NCBI RefSeq assembly: GCF_018143015.1 | Contig: NC_054743.1 | Coordinates: 31,397,934-31,461,933, forward strand | Origin: Lytechinus variegatus | Lineage: Eukaryota > Echinodermata > Echinoidea > Temnopleuroida > Toxopneustidae | DNA: 64,000 nucleotides | Direction of reading: 5' to 3' | Part shown: in pieces, positions 1 through 10,576 of the stretch | Layout of the letters: every line of letters starts with the position of its first letter | Position numbering within the stretch: position 1 is the first letter of the stretch | Position numbers and translations under genes: made by a program | Notes under the pieces: generated by a model | Database searches by the model: none | Told to the model about the DNA's origin: nothing | What the model saw: the letters and a program-made list of their open reading frames with translations, nothing else

Positions 1-350
1 TTTCAACAAACAATTGATCGCTCTTCGCGCTCACAATATTTGAATAGGGCTTATAAAATGTAGATGAATTTTTGTTCATCCCCCCTCCCTCCCTTGCCAT
101 TTGGTCCCCATCGTAAATCATATCATACCCTCTTCACTCCGCTACAGTATTGGGACTGTCTTGAGACTATATAGCGTTGTTGCCTTCAGTGTGAATTCTC
201 CCGCAAAAAAAAACTATACCGGGATAACCTCGCCACGTTATATATCCGCAACAAGCTACCGCTAGGTAAGCCATAGTGAGCACCGGGACAGCCCCGCGAC
301 CATCGCGATGTTCCTTCAGTACAGTGTGAAGGCACACCGCAACAACACCG

Positions 351-514
351 GGGGAGCATTTCATGAAAGGACTTGTCGGACGTTTTATCCGACAGGTCCC
401 TTTTTATCCGACAGTTACTCCGGGCAGTTACTATGGTAAAAGTGCCTCTCAGTCAAAGGAAAGATGTCAGATCTGACAACTTGTCAGACAAAAAATGTTG
501 ATGAAACAGTCCCC
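351..514. mobile_element. MITE family C, copy 1
   Basis: The ends are GGGGAGCATTTCATGAAAGG and, inverted, the GATGAAACAGTCCCC-type end. Internal motifs 'cttgtcggac', 'cagatctgacaacttgtc' and 'atgttgatgaaac' are shared with copies at 17140-17279, 40405-40452 and 58061-58495. Confidence 0.65.
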
Positions 515-539
515 GGGTTTAACCACTTGTGATATGTTT

Positions 540-665
540 ACTATAATGTGGGGGCGTCGTAATCTAGTGGTTATGACTCTCGTCTTTCAATCTGAAGGAC
601 GTGGGTTCGATTCCCCGCCCTCAAGTATTCCCGGTGTATCAGAGTCGGGTCACTCATGGGGTCAC
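540..665 (+). repeat. tRNA-derived SINE, head region
   Basis: An A-box-like stretch (CTAGTGGTTATGACT) is followed about 35 bp later by a B box (GGGTTCGATTCCC), the arrangement of a tRNA-type internal pol III promoter. A tRNA-Glu/Lys-like origin is suggested by TAGTGGTTA and the loop TTTCAAT. The acceptor stem does not pair well, so this is a SINE and not a working tRNA gene. Confidence 0.6.
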
Positions 666-2859
666 AAACCTACACGTCTTTTGTAACGGAGATCAAAAAA
701 TGAACTGCGGCAGTGTGAATTTATACATGGAATTTATCCCGGGACTGTGCCGGGATAACTTTTCTACTGTGAATTTTATAGCGATGATGTCGCCATTCCG
801 CCACAGCACCGGGGAAAATTTGAAAACTAGTGTGAAGAGGGTATTAGATACGTTAGCGTAAATCATACCAGTGTATTAGTCAAGGTGTAAACCCTACTAA
901 AGGCCAATGCTAAAGGCTTAATCTCCAAACAAAATGGCCAAGGATGAGATGTAAAGGTGATTCCACTCGCGCTTCGCTATCCAATATAAAAGAGATACAT
1001 ATCCTGTTTAAGCGGTGACCCGGTTTTGCTCCTGCGACAATTGCTCCGGGCTTTATTTGGTCTAAGATAAAGGATTGGGGTTGCAATGGGGTATTATTTT
1101 TTAGGTTTAGGGTTAGGTTTGTGATATGATACAGTGTTGAATCCAGAGTTGAATTTGGCGATTCCATTTGTGTGTGGAATTCACAGCGGATCAATTGTCG
1201 CCGGAGTATATGTCATGGATTACGAAATTTTCAGGTCAATATACAAAATATGTACTGCTCACACTTTGAACTTTCATTGTTTTTGTTTAGTGAGATACCC
1301 TTTTTCAGCATTCATGATCCATGAGACTTTTGCCAGAAGTCCAAGTGCCTTTCATCCTTTTTTTCGAGTAGAGTTTCAAAAACATTTACATCAACGCTAA
1401 TCTGACGTCACACTCTCCCTAGCTCACGTGCACCTTGATATGTAGGACATCGAACCCACATGGAAAGTTCATTGCATATTGGCATAACAAGTATACATAA
1501 CACAACAAAATAAATAATTCGAGAAATAAGTCAGTCCAAACTGCCATCGCAATAATAGAGAGGCCAAAAGTATGAGCCTACTGTAGGTATAGTATGTCTG
1601 TAAAATAGAGCTTGATTTTTAGGGCCTTTGAGTTTTGAAATTTTAGATCAACATGACTATTGTCAATATTTAAGTATTAAGTAAACACGAGAAATTATAT
1701 CCAAAGCATTTGGACAAAAACGATCTGAACATTTTTTTTTATTATGATGTGATGTTTTTGGTTTTGAATAAATAAACTTGAACTTGAACTTGAACTAACA
1801 GGGCAGATGAGGATTGACATTGACAATGATAATAAAATAAGTAAATATACCATAATAATCATAACACGTAGTATACCAACTAAATCGTAGACTCCCCTTT
1901 GTATAAGAAGGTGTAGGGGTGTATGTCAACATTTTCATGAGTTGGTTCCTGGCATGTAGTTGACAAAGATTCGAAATTACAGGTAAGTATATGATTTCGA
2001 TTTTCGTTTGACATGTATATATATATGAGAATATTATTTTAGCCAGGGTCCTGGGAACATTTGTTTCCCCTTTTGTGGGGTGCTCTGAGGCAAAAAAGGA
2101 CTTTCACTACAATATCGAGATCATTTTGGTCCCGAGAAATTTGACAAGCAAAAAAAGGGTTTCATTTAGAAATTAAGGTCGTTTTGGTCCCAAGAAATTT
2201 GAAAAGCAAAAAAAAATGGTTTCAAGTAGAACCAACACAAAATGGTGGTCATTTTCAATACATCTTTCCAATTTGACACATCTACCAGAATTGCAGGGGG
2301 TGCTTTCTATGGAAAATGATACACGCAGCACCCCCTTGGAAAATATTAGGTGTGCTTCAGCACCCCCGCTTCCCAGGGGCCTTGTATTTAGCAAAGTAAG
2401 TGACTATGATGTTGCAATGATTAATCTTATTGCTTGAGTTGCATTTTAGTGTGAATCCAAATAAGAAACACTTATAAATCATGTATGTAGGGTGGATATG
2501 TGCGTGTGTGCGCGCACGTGTGTGTATTGATGTAAATGTGCTTTGCATTGATTTCCTCCATACCTTACTTAAATATGACATTTTGGTCCAAATGACTTGA
2601 GTAGGTCTGTAAGGGGGGGGGGCACTTTGTTTCTCACAACAGAACATTGACTCCACCGTCCCTGAGACGTTAAAACAACCCGTATTCACTATCACAATCT
2701 AATTCTTAAAAACGATTGGTCAAAAAAGCAATGTATTCCACAGAAGAAAATAAAATAATGAACGTAAAGATTAAGGTTAGAGGAAAGATTTTTTTCAATC
2801 TGAGCTACTATAAGCGATTGGTATTGCCGCCCTTTCACATGGTTAAGAAATCGTAATTT

Positions 2860-3235
2860 GAATGATGATTCAAGTGAAACATAAGGCTAATGATGAATAT
2901 TAAGCACGTGTGAAACCAAACAAGAACATGATTAGAATCATGAACGCTAATTACCGTCACGATTACAATAGCAATCATCATTACACAGATGATTCAAGAT
3001 TCGTTTGAAAAGGCCCTTGGATTTATTGGCCTTGGTCATCTAGTTAACTAACCGCTGTTTCAAACGGTAAAAAAAATTCAATGATATAATTCCAGTGAAA
3101 AATAAGGCTATTAACGAATATTTAGCACGTGTGGAACCAAACCAGAACATGATTAGAATCATGAACGCTAATCACAGTCACGATAACAATAGCAATCATC
3201 ATTACAATTATGATTCAAGATTCACGTTTGAAAAT
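2860..3235. repeat. Tandem duplication (period about 221 bp) upstream of the SLC10-like gene
   Basis: Copy 1 (about 2860-3015) and copy 2 (about 3081-3235) share AAGGCTA, TTAGCACGTGTG, ACATGATTAGAATCATGAA, ATAGCAATCATCATTAC and TGATTCAAGATTC with scattered differences. The second copy ends about 90 bp before the start codon, so it may fall in the promoter or 5' UTR. Each copy contains a CACGTG E-box and the palindrome GATTAGAATC-ATG. Confidence 0.7.
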
Positions 3236-3326
3236 ACACTAAGATTGATATTGTTATACAACAATGTTGTTTTGTTTTTCCTTCCGCCCAGATTTCTGTG
3301 AACGTCATTCTTCTTGACACTTCAAT

Positions 3327-4856
3327 ATGGGTGCGACTTCACTCTGTACGAGCATTTGTGTCCTATTGTGCATTCTACATGCAGGGCTTGGTGAGCTGCA
3401 GCCTATCAACATAACATTTGGTGATGTCACGCAAGTAGTTATGTTCGAAGGCCAAGATAAAACCATCAATGTTTCAGTAGTTTCTTACGATGGTGCCGTT
3501 TCCGTTTTCTTCGACAGTGAAAACTCGTACACATTTGAAGTTATGAACCAGACATTCGCCCGACTTGAAATGAATAACGATAGCCATTTTCCTGTGACCG
3601 CCCAAGTGACTCTTAAAGGACGACACATTGGCATTTCTAATCTTCGGGTTTTTATGTCAGCAGTGGGATCTACCAATAGTACTCAGGTTGCATCTCTAAA
3701 AGTGAAGGTTAATGTCGGAAATTTTTTGATCCAGGGGATTCTCCAGTATATTTTCTATATCCCTTTGGTCTGTATATTCTTCATGATGGGAGCGAGTATG
3801 GATCTCGAAGAAATCGCAAGTTGTTTCAAGCATCCAATCCCGATCTTCGTCGGATTCTTTTGTCAGTTCGCCATCATGCCCGCTTTATCGCTGGGTATTG
3901 TGAAGATGTTTGGACTTGACACCGGGTACGCGCTGGGTCTTCTTCTATTGGGATGCTGTCCCGGCGGTAAGATTAGCAACGACCTAACTATCCTACTCGA
4001 CGCTGATTATACCCTTAGCGTAACGATGACGGCTTGTTCGACGGCACTGGCTTTGGCAACGATGCCCTTGAATATATTCATATATACCAGATTCTTGATT
4101 CAGTCAGAAAATATCGAAACGCCTTACGGCCAGATTGCTATGCAGATAGCCATTCTCATGACCCCTATCCTACTCGGAATGTTGCTTAAGTATAAGCTTC
4201 CATCAATCAAAGACAAGGTTTTGAAGATTTTGAAGCCCATTGTAGCAGTCGTAATGTTAGCATCTGCTGGCCTGCTGATTCCGTTTACTTTGTATATCTT
4301 TTTGTCTCCCTTATATGTTTACCTTGCTGCTTTCCTGCTACCTGTATGTGGAGCATTCCTTGGTGGATTTATTGCAAAACTGCTGCAACTTCCGAACAAT
4401 AAAGTGGTTGCCATTTCTATGGAAACAGGGGTTCAGAACGGGTTGTTTGCTTTAGTTGTCCTTAGAGCCGTGTACCCTTCACCGGAAGCAGATTTGGCTT
4501 CTTCGGCGCCAACTTTATCCTTTCTGTCAATGCTTCTTATTGGCATCGTACTGGTCATCGGCAAGATCGTCTACACCAGATTTGTAAAGCGGAAGCAAGG
4601 CGAAGACACCGAAAATATCATCAAGATAGAGTCGGATGACCAAGGCAAAGGAAAGGAGGAAAATGGAAAGGCAGTTGTCCTCACCTCTATAAACACGCTT
4701 GATGATGACCAAATTATATGCAAAAACAACAACAAACTTGTCGGTATCAGTTTTCCTGGTGGAGATGCTGGTGGCGATAGTGGTGGCGATGGGGTTGGTG
4801 GTGGTGGTGGTGGTGGATGTGATGGTGGTGATGGAGGCGGTGATGGTGGTGATTAG
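3327..4856 (+). CDS. SLC10-family sodium/bile acid cotransporter-like protein (intronless)
   Basis: A 509-residue multipass protein, probably a plasma-membrane Na+-coupled transporter of bile-salt or steroid-sulfate type organic anions. The substrate is inferred only from family. Residues 1-22 look like a signal peptide. Residues 23-130 form an extracellular domain with five N-glycosylation sequons (N28, N48, N74, N84, N117), an extension also seen in SLC10A3/A5-like members. The membrane domain runs from about 134 to 420 and carries the family signatures GCCPGGKISN (209-218) and ETGVQN (366-371), which in bacterial ASBT homologues line the Na+ and substrate sites. The cytosolic tail is charged, then ends in a Gly/Asp-rich run (478-509) encoded by a GGT/GAT microsatellite. 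The ATG at 3327 is chosen because the signal peptide follows directly. The absence of introns is unusual and could reflect an old retrocopy, but the frame is intact. The exact SLC10 subtype is uncertain. Confidence 0.88.
   Translation: MGATSLCTSICVLLCILHAGLGELQPINITFGDVTQVVMFEGQDKTINVSVVSYDGAVSVFFDSENSYTFEVMNQTFARLEMNNDSHFPVTAQVTLKGRHIGISNLRVFMSAVGSTNSTQVASLKVKVNVGNFLIQGILQYIFYIPLVCIFFMMGASMDLEEIASCFKHPIPIFVGFFCQFAIMPALSLGIVKMFGLDTGYALGLLLLGCCPGGKISNDLTILLDADYTLSVTMTACSTALALATMPLNIFIYTRFLIQSENIETPYGQIAMQIAILMTPILLGMLLKYKLPSIKDKVLKILKPIVAVVMLASAGLLIPFTLYIFLSPLYVYLAAFLLPVCGAFLGGFIAKLLQLPNNKVVAISMETGVQNGLFALVVLRAVYPSPEADLASSAPTLSFLSMLLIGIVLVIGKIVYTRFVKRKQGEDTENIIKIESDDQGKGKEENGKAVVLTSINTLDDDQIICKNNNKLVGISFPGGDAGGDSGGDGVGGGGGGGCDGGDGGGDGGD
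4757..4855 (+). repeat. GGTGAT-type microsatellite encoding a Gly/Asp tail
   Basis: Imperfect trinucleotide repeat of GGT, GAT and GGC units forming the last 32 codons of the SLC10-like gene. Such a tract is prone to length change, so the tail length may be polymorphic. The tail lies beyond the transporter fold. Confidence 0.75.
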
Positions 4857-7207
4857 TAACACTGAATAAGCCTATACAATTCTTATATCTGTAGTCCATT
4901 GTAAATTTGTAATCTAAGAAACATTTCTGTTGGTTCATTTTTGTTCTTATAATACGTCGATTTCGAACAGTATAAGGTACACTTCGTAGCAATGAAGTTT
5001 GTACCATATTGTTACTTTAATTGTCATCATCATCATTCTGACTGTCATCATCATTATTAATCTTAGTATGGACGTTGATATGGCCGCCATAATTGTAATA
5101 GTTGGTGTTGTTTACATTTTTATTAATTTCGATTCGGGGACGCACCCGAAAACCTGATTATCCAGCACGCCCCCTGGTTTGTTGTCTGATGATGATCTCA
5201 TTCGAGACTTCATATTTCTAAAATGTTTAATTCATCGAAGTTACATCATTGTACTTCCTGATAACGATATTTCATTTGACAGTTCGTTCACGTTAAACGA
5301 AAACCCTCGAATACTAAATAATTCATTACCATTTAAAAGAGGGTTTTAGGGGTCTGCAGAAATACTTATCTGATCACTTGTCATTAATTACTGTAAGTGC
5401 AATATGCTAATCCATGTCATCAGCCCTTAAAGAGGGGCTGATATTGCTCCGATCTCAATGATATTATGGTTACTCTTGTACTCTTCGGGTAAGTTATACA
5501 TGTTTATTGAATACTGACTTATATAACCGTACCATTAGCACAAGACATTAACAAATGTTTTAAAATCATTATCTTTTCCATATACCTTAAAGTTTATGTT
5601 TAAGACAAATCTATTATGTATATTTTTTTCTTTGCAAAATCAAGATAAATTTCAAGTCTAAATAAGACATTTGGATGCATTTTTATTACACATTTTAGAT
5701 AGGATGCGTTGACAGTACTTATATCCACCTGCTGATCCAAACTTTGGTCATACTTTACGTCACTTACATTACCGATGTTAAGTTGAGCCGATTCTTTTTA
5801 TTTGACTTTTTAAAGTTTGTAACAAGGTCCCATACGTTATACAAATTAAGCCGTAAGAAAACTGCACTATTATCTACTACTTTAAAGGTAAGAAAATAAA
5901 TTGACTGGAAACACCGTCCCAATTTCATTTTATATTCTTCATTGTTATACAATAAGAGTCGCTATCAGAAAAATTAAATAAATTGTTTTCTGCATGAATT
6001 TGGGTTGTGTTTTCTTCTTGTGTGTTTCTTAAAAATCCATATGCAACAAAGTCGAAGTTCAGGGGGATTTTCCTAACGAAGACCGTTATATTATATTATA
6101 TTGATATTACATAATTTCTTTCAATTATTTCATGGTGAGCCCTTTGGGCCGCATGGGAAAAGAGCAGTATAAATAATTAATAATAATAATAATGTAATAA
6201 CCCTTCAATTTCAACCATGCCAATTCACAATCTAAACTGCTGAAACTCCTCATATTTGCTGACTTAAACTGAAACATTTTAGTCATGTATGCCCGGTAGG
6301 AAATTTTTTATAATACCTTTTCTCTGCTCCCCTTTTTAACGTTCATATTCAACAAATCTTTACCAAAATATGTCTACAGTATGCGTCCCAGCAATCCGTT
6401 TCTCAATAAAGATGGAATTACCATTAAAAAAAATGGACAGTTTGATTTCTCCAGCTTAATAAAAGGGTATCATTATCCTAATTATGCACCCAGGGCCCGG
6501 GGCATAATGTCAAGTGATCCATTAATTACAGGTTCTTGGAGGAAGCGAAGGTCCCAAAAGGCCCGACTAACTGCTCTGTGCAGAAACAGTAATCATAAAA
6601 TAAACTTAATGATACGCGGACAAATTGATTTATTGGTGTTGTGATGCCTTATGGATACACCAATTGATTAGGTGCTGAAATGTGATAACTATAAAAAAGC
6701 AAACATGATTAATATAATAAATGAACATGAATTTTCAAAAGACTTCTTTGTTTACTATACTACGTGATCATCATAATGAAATAAAACATGAAGCAGTTTG
6801 GCAAAGAGCCATTTGGTAAAGATTTACATGCAAATATTGCGCACACATCGGTGTGTGCATAATAAGCAATCACTTTAAACCCTCAAGCTATCTGGAAATT
6901 GCAATGTCGTTCTTGAAGTATGAAACTAAGGTTTTTAGTGAGTTGAAAAATAATAATTATTCAAAAACTATGATTCTTTCATATTCACACTTTAAACGTC
7001 ATTCATAATGTGAGATTTCTTATTTTCTGATTACTTGGATAAAATATTTATCCAGAGAATATAAGTTAAATCTTTCACATTTTCTTTTTAAATGAAGATT
7101 TTCTGTGGATAGACGACTTGATGTTTAATATTCAACGTGTCCATGTTTGTGAAAGAAAAAAATAAATCTTTATATGGCTTGGCATTATTTCGTATATAAA
7201 ATGTCAT

Positions 7208-7328
7208 CTCATGGACTAAGTTAAGGCAGGATAAGGATATTCAATTGAATTCAAACCGCCTAAGTTCTAAGTTCTCATGGACTAAGTTGAAGCAGGTTAA
7301 GGATATTCAATTGAATTCAAACCGCCTT
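7208..7328. repeat. Tandem duplication, period 66 bp
   Basis: Two near-identical units (about 7208-7262 and 7274-7328) share CTCATGGACTAAGTT, AAGGATATTCAATTGAATTC and AAACCGCCT. This is a local duplication in intergenic DNA. Confidence 0.75.
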
Positions 7329-7654
7329 CTTTCATGCCTCGTGAATGCAGTGCTAATTGGAGTTCCTTTTCAGATATTTAGAATCCTAACTTTGAGGGTA
7401 TTCTCTGAATGTACATACTGTATTAGAGTGGGAACGAATATTTAATTCCAAATCTTTCGTAAGGTAGCAAATTATTTCTTTACTGGTTATTATGTTTCTG
7501 TTTATGGCAACGTATAAAAACTCAGCAGGACTGCGCGTTTTGCTGGTAAACGTAATTTTTTAAGCTGGTATACAACCAGTTACCTATAGTAAACATTTTA
7601 CGTCTAGGTTAGTCAATCATAGTGGCTGACGTTATAGACGAGATAACACTCTCG

Positions 7655-7745
7655 GGCCTTTTTATCAATGGCAGCGTTGGGATTCGAACTCACAACCTTG
7701 CGATTATGAGTCCAATGCTCTAACCACTGGACCACACGACCCGTA
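7655..7745 (-). repeat. tRNA-like SINE head (minus strand)
   Basis: On the minus strand the A box GTGGTCCAGTGGTTAGAGC and the B box GAGTTCGAATCCC are well formed, with CTCATAA in the anticodon-loop position as in methionine-type tRNAs. The flanks do not form a clear acceptor stem, so a SINE or decayed tRNA copy is more likely than a functional tRNA gene. Confidence 0.55.
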
Positions 7746-7833
7746 TGGTCCAGTTCCCACTCTGGTGGGAAATGTATAAGTTACATATTTTTAGCTAATA
7801 TCATGACAACATATTGGCCTGCCTGGCAGATCA

Positions 7834-8077
7834 GGGCCACGTTGTACAAAGAGTTACGATTGATCCAATCAATGAAATGAAATGCATGTTTGTCAAAAAA
7901 ATTCTAGATATGAATCCATATTCATAAATTCATTGATTTCCTGACAATTTGGAGTGTTCTCCTTTGATTACAAAGGACATTTTGCAAATTTCCTGTAGAA
8001 GAAATTATGACACTGATGGATTTCCATAGAGTTACGATTGATCGGATCAATCGTTACTCTTTGTATAACGGGGCCCA
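7834..8077. mobile_element. MITE family B, copy 1
   Basis: The outer ends resemble GGCCACGTTGTACAAAGAG and its inverse ending in GGGGCCC. Just inside are the palindromic GAGTTACGATTGATC / GATCAATCGTTACTC motifs. The interior ('gacactgatggatttccata', 'aggaaattt') matches the other family B copies. Confidence 0.7.
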
Positions 8078-9107
8078 GATCTCTGATGGTTGAAAAAAAA
8101 AATATTCATCTGAGAAGTAGAAAGCTTTGTTGGGACAGGCCAGGCGTAACTCAATAATTGGCCAGACTCCCGCGTATACTGTGTGACCTAGAACGGTAAA
8201 TTTTCTTTATACCTTAATTGCATGCCTTCAAAAGTTAATGTTTCCGTTTGCATCGTTCATTGACGGATCTTCATTTTATACAAGTAAATTGTATCAATAT
8301 CTAGATTTTAGTAAAGTTGTTTATGTTTATGTTTTCATGATCTACTTCGCCAACTTGGGTGACTGTATGGAATGCCCCCGTCACTGATCATACATCGGCC
8401 AAAGATGTAATTACATGTTTATGGTAGGAAACAACACTTACAAAAAGACAAAAGCAAGAATGAAAACAAAAAGGGAAACATATATGAATTAAATCTACCC
8501 CCATCTAGTAAACAAATTACGAAGTTCATAATATAAATGTGGTTGTTCCAAATTATTGGGCCATTAAATAAATCAATGTACAGTTCAAAGGACTACGCAA
8601 ACATTTGAATGAACTTTTATCTTGTAATCAGGGTAATATATATTTATTAGATGTCTCCCCGTTGCTGTACTATGAGTGAAAAAGAGCAAACATTGACCTT
8701 GAACTTTAGAAGTTGTTGAACTCGGTATTCCAAAACTGGGGAAAATGTTTGAAAATATACCTATAGCAGACACGCCTTCATAATGTACTTACTCGAGCCA
8801 TCGATGCGAAATGATGTTTTTGTGTTTATTCTTACTTTGGGAATATTTAGATAGGCTTATCTTATGATATGCCATTCATGAATGTCTTGTTGGCAGATTT
8901 GCCTGTATATTTGTGGCATTTGTAGGCACGATTATAAAAAAATAACTCCATTATAACTCCATTTTTCCAACATTTCTGATATATTGTCTTCTGTATCAAG
9001 TGTATATTCTTTATATTTGGTTTATTTGAATATTTATGTCATTTGTATTTTCTGATGTTATATTTTATTTGTTGTAATTATTGCTTATTGATATTGTTGG
9101 AAAAATT

Positions 9108-9139
9108 GAATGAATGAATGAATGAATGAATGAATGAAA
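9108..9139. repeat. TGAA tetranucleotide microsatellite
   Basis: About eight uninterrupted TGAA units following an AT-rich stretch. Short tandem units of this kind often mark the 3' end of CR1/L2-type LINE copies. Confidence 0.8.
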
Positions 9140-10040
9140 AAGTGCTTTTAAAGATCTTTTCCCAGATTTTTTTTTAACGAATTGAGTTTAAGCTTCGAAT
9201 TTGTGTTTTTGAATAGTGAGTGACGTATCGTATAGGGCCTAAGGCTTAAAAATGAAAATAAATTCAATACTCTTTTTCAACTTAAACTTCATGACTACCG
9301 CTCCATCTTGATGCTAAATCTCCATTCTCTTTATTTAATGTTATATATTTTTCATGTTCAAAATCATAAAAACATTATTGTTATACTTCTCTATTAGTTC
9401 AAATGTCTGGTGATGGGGATGCTATAATTATCGTCTTTCACAAACAAAAAATGTTTTTAAAACTAAGTAAATGCTTAACTCTTATAAATGCCTTGAATTG
9501 ATTTCAAGGCTTCAAATCCTTAAGGCCAAGGCAGACCAATATAGCGGAAAGCTGCAGTCTCTGTTCAGTCAGGGTTTTTTCCCACCTGATTATCCCCCCC
9601 CCCCGCGCTTATAGCTTGCATCCAGACCAGTCTTTCCACTAAGCACTTTGAAGGAAATTACCCGAATTCCGGTGAATCCGGATCATTTTCTGGTAATTTT
9701 CGGGTACGATAAAAAATTCTAGGTAATTCTGGCTAATCCGAAAAGCACAATGAAATAAATTTTGATATTTATGTTATTAAAGAATTGTGTACCTCGATAC
9801 GAAGCTCAAAATTTTCTGCTCTGGCTCCGAGCTCGCATTTCGTCAATTTTGTTGAACAATAATTCGTTGATTTTGGTCACTTGGACTGAATATAGGCTCG
9901 CTGTATTATTGGCCGATTTTGATTTTAAAAAATCAAACTTGAAAATTTCTGGAAATTCATGAATTTTCAGGAAATTTGGGATTCAGTTGCGGAAAAAATG
10001 TTTTGGATCTGAGGAAACACTAATGCACTGACGATGTTGC

Positions 10041-10505
10041 CAGCGCTTCCACTCTTCCTGGAATCCAGGAAATTACAGGAAGTTTTGCTATTTTCCAGAA
10101 TCATTCCAGGAAGTTTTCCAGGAATTTCTAGAATAACATATTATCTGAATATTATGTCAAAATCTGTAACAAAATTGGATCACTTTAATTAAAATGTCAA
10201 AAATTTATCTCGCTCGCTCGCGACTCTTTATAAACTTTTTCCGTTATACGTCAGGTTTTGCCCCCTCAAAATTTTTGGCTCAATTTATTTATTATTTATT
10301 TATTAAAATATCTTTAAACAGGATAGCAGGCTCAGATTAATTACGGCACTGGGTCCTATATTTCATGCTTTGTGTGTGTATAGAAGAGAATTATAACTTA
10401 TTTAAGATTAGAGAACCGTTCAGAAAATTCCAAGATATTTTGTAAAATTCCAAGAACTTTCAGAGTAAATTCCAGGAAGTTTCGTTTTAAAAAGGGGAAG
10501 CACTG
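10041..10505. mobile_element. Possible hAT-like MITE just upstream of TAF13
   Basis: The left end CAGCGCTTCC and right end GGAAGCACTG are imperfect inverses, and 'ccaggaa/ttccagg' motifs lie inside both ends. The flanking 8-mers share only part of their bases, so the target duplication is not convincing. It ends about 70 bp before the TAF13 start codon. Confidence 0.3.
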
Positions 10506-10576
10506 GATCATGTAAGATCGTATCTCTGTGCATTGTGTTGCAGTCACGCACGCCCTCTGTCGTCATTTTTACAATA

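Larger units (their letters stand above)
125..844. mobile_element. Inverted-repeat element carrying two insertions
   Basis: The left end reads ATACCCTCTTCACT (125-138) and the right end contains its inverse near 829-844. Phrases such as 'cagtgtgaatt' recur on both sides. A family C MITE (351-514) and a tRNA-like SINE (about 540-665) lie inside, so this is an older DNA-transposon remnant hit at least twice. The transposon superfamily is not determined. Confidence 0.45.
1..3326. other. Intergenic, repeat-rich stretch left of the SLC10-like gene
   Basis: No supportable gene. It holds an inverted-repeat element at 125-844 with insertions (listed separately), a tRNA-like SINE near 540-665, and a short LINE-type 3' tail with repeated AACTTG units around 1735-1797. 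A possible hAT-like MITE lies near 2041-2386, where the ends read roughly CAGGGTCCTGGGAA and its reverse complement. A GT/GC alternating tract lies near 2497-2528, and a tandem duplication sits just before the gene. The short open frames here have no recognisable domains. Confidence 0.6.
4857..10576. other. Intergenic stretch between the SLC10-like gene and TAF13
   Basis: No supportable gene in 5.7 kb. Recognisable pieces are a SINE/LINE-type 3' tail with AAT repeats near 6130-6195, a 66-bp tandem duplication at 7208-7328, and a tRNA-like SINE on the minus strand near 7655-7745. There is also a family B MITE (7834-8077), a TGAA microsatellite at 9108-9139 at the end of a possible LINE 3' UTR, a C-run near 9596, and a possible hAT-like MITE at 10041-10505. 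Confidence 0.55.

Noticed and set aside
4527-5007. His-rich antisense frames across the end of the SLC10-like gene
   Set aside because: Produced by reading the GGT/GAT microsatellite on the opposite strand.
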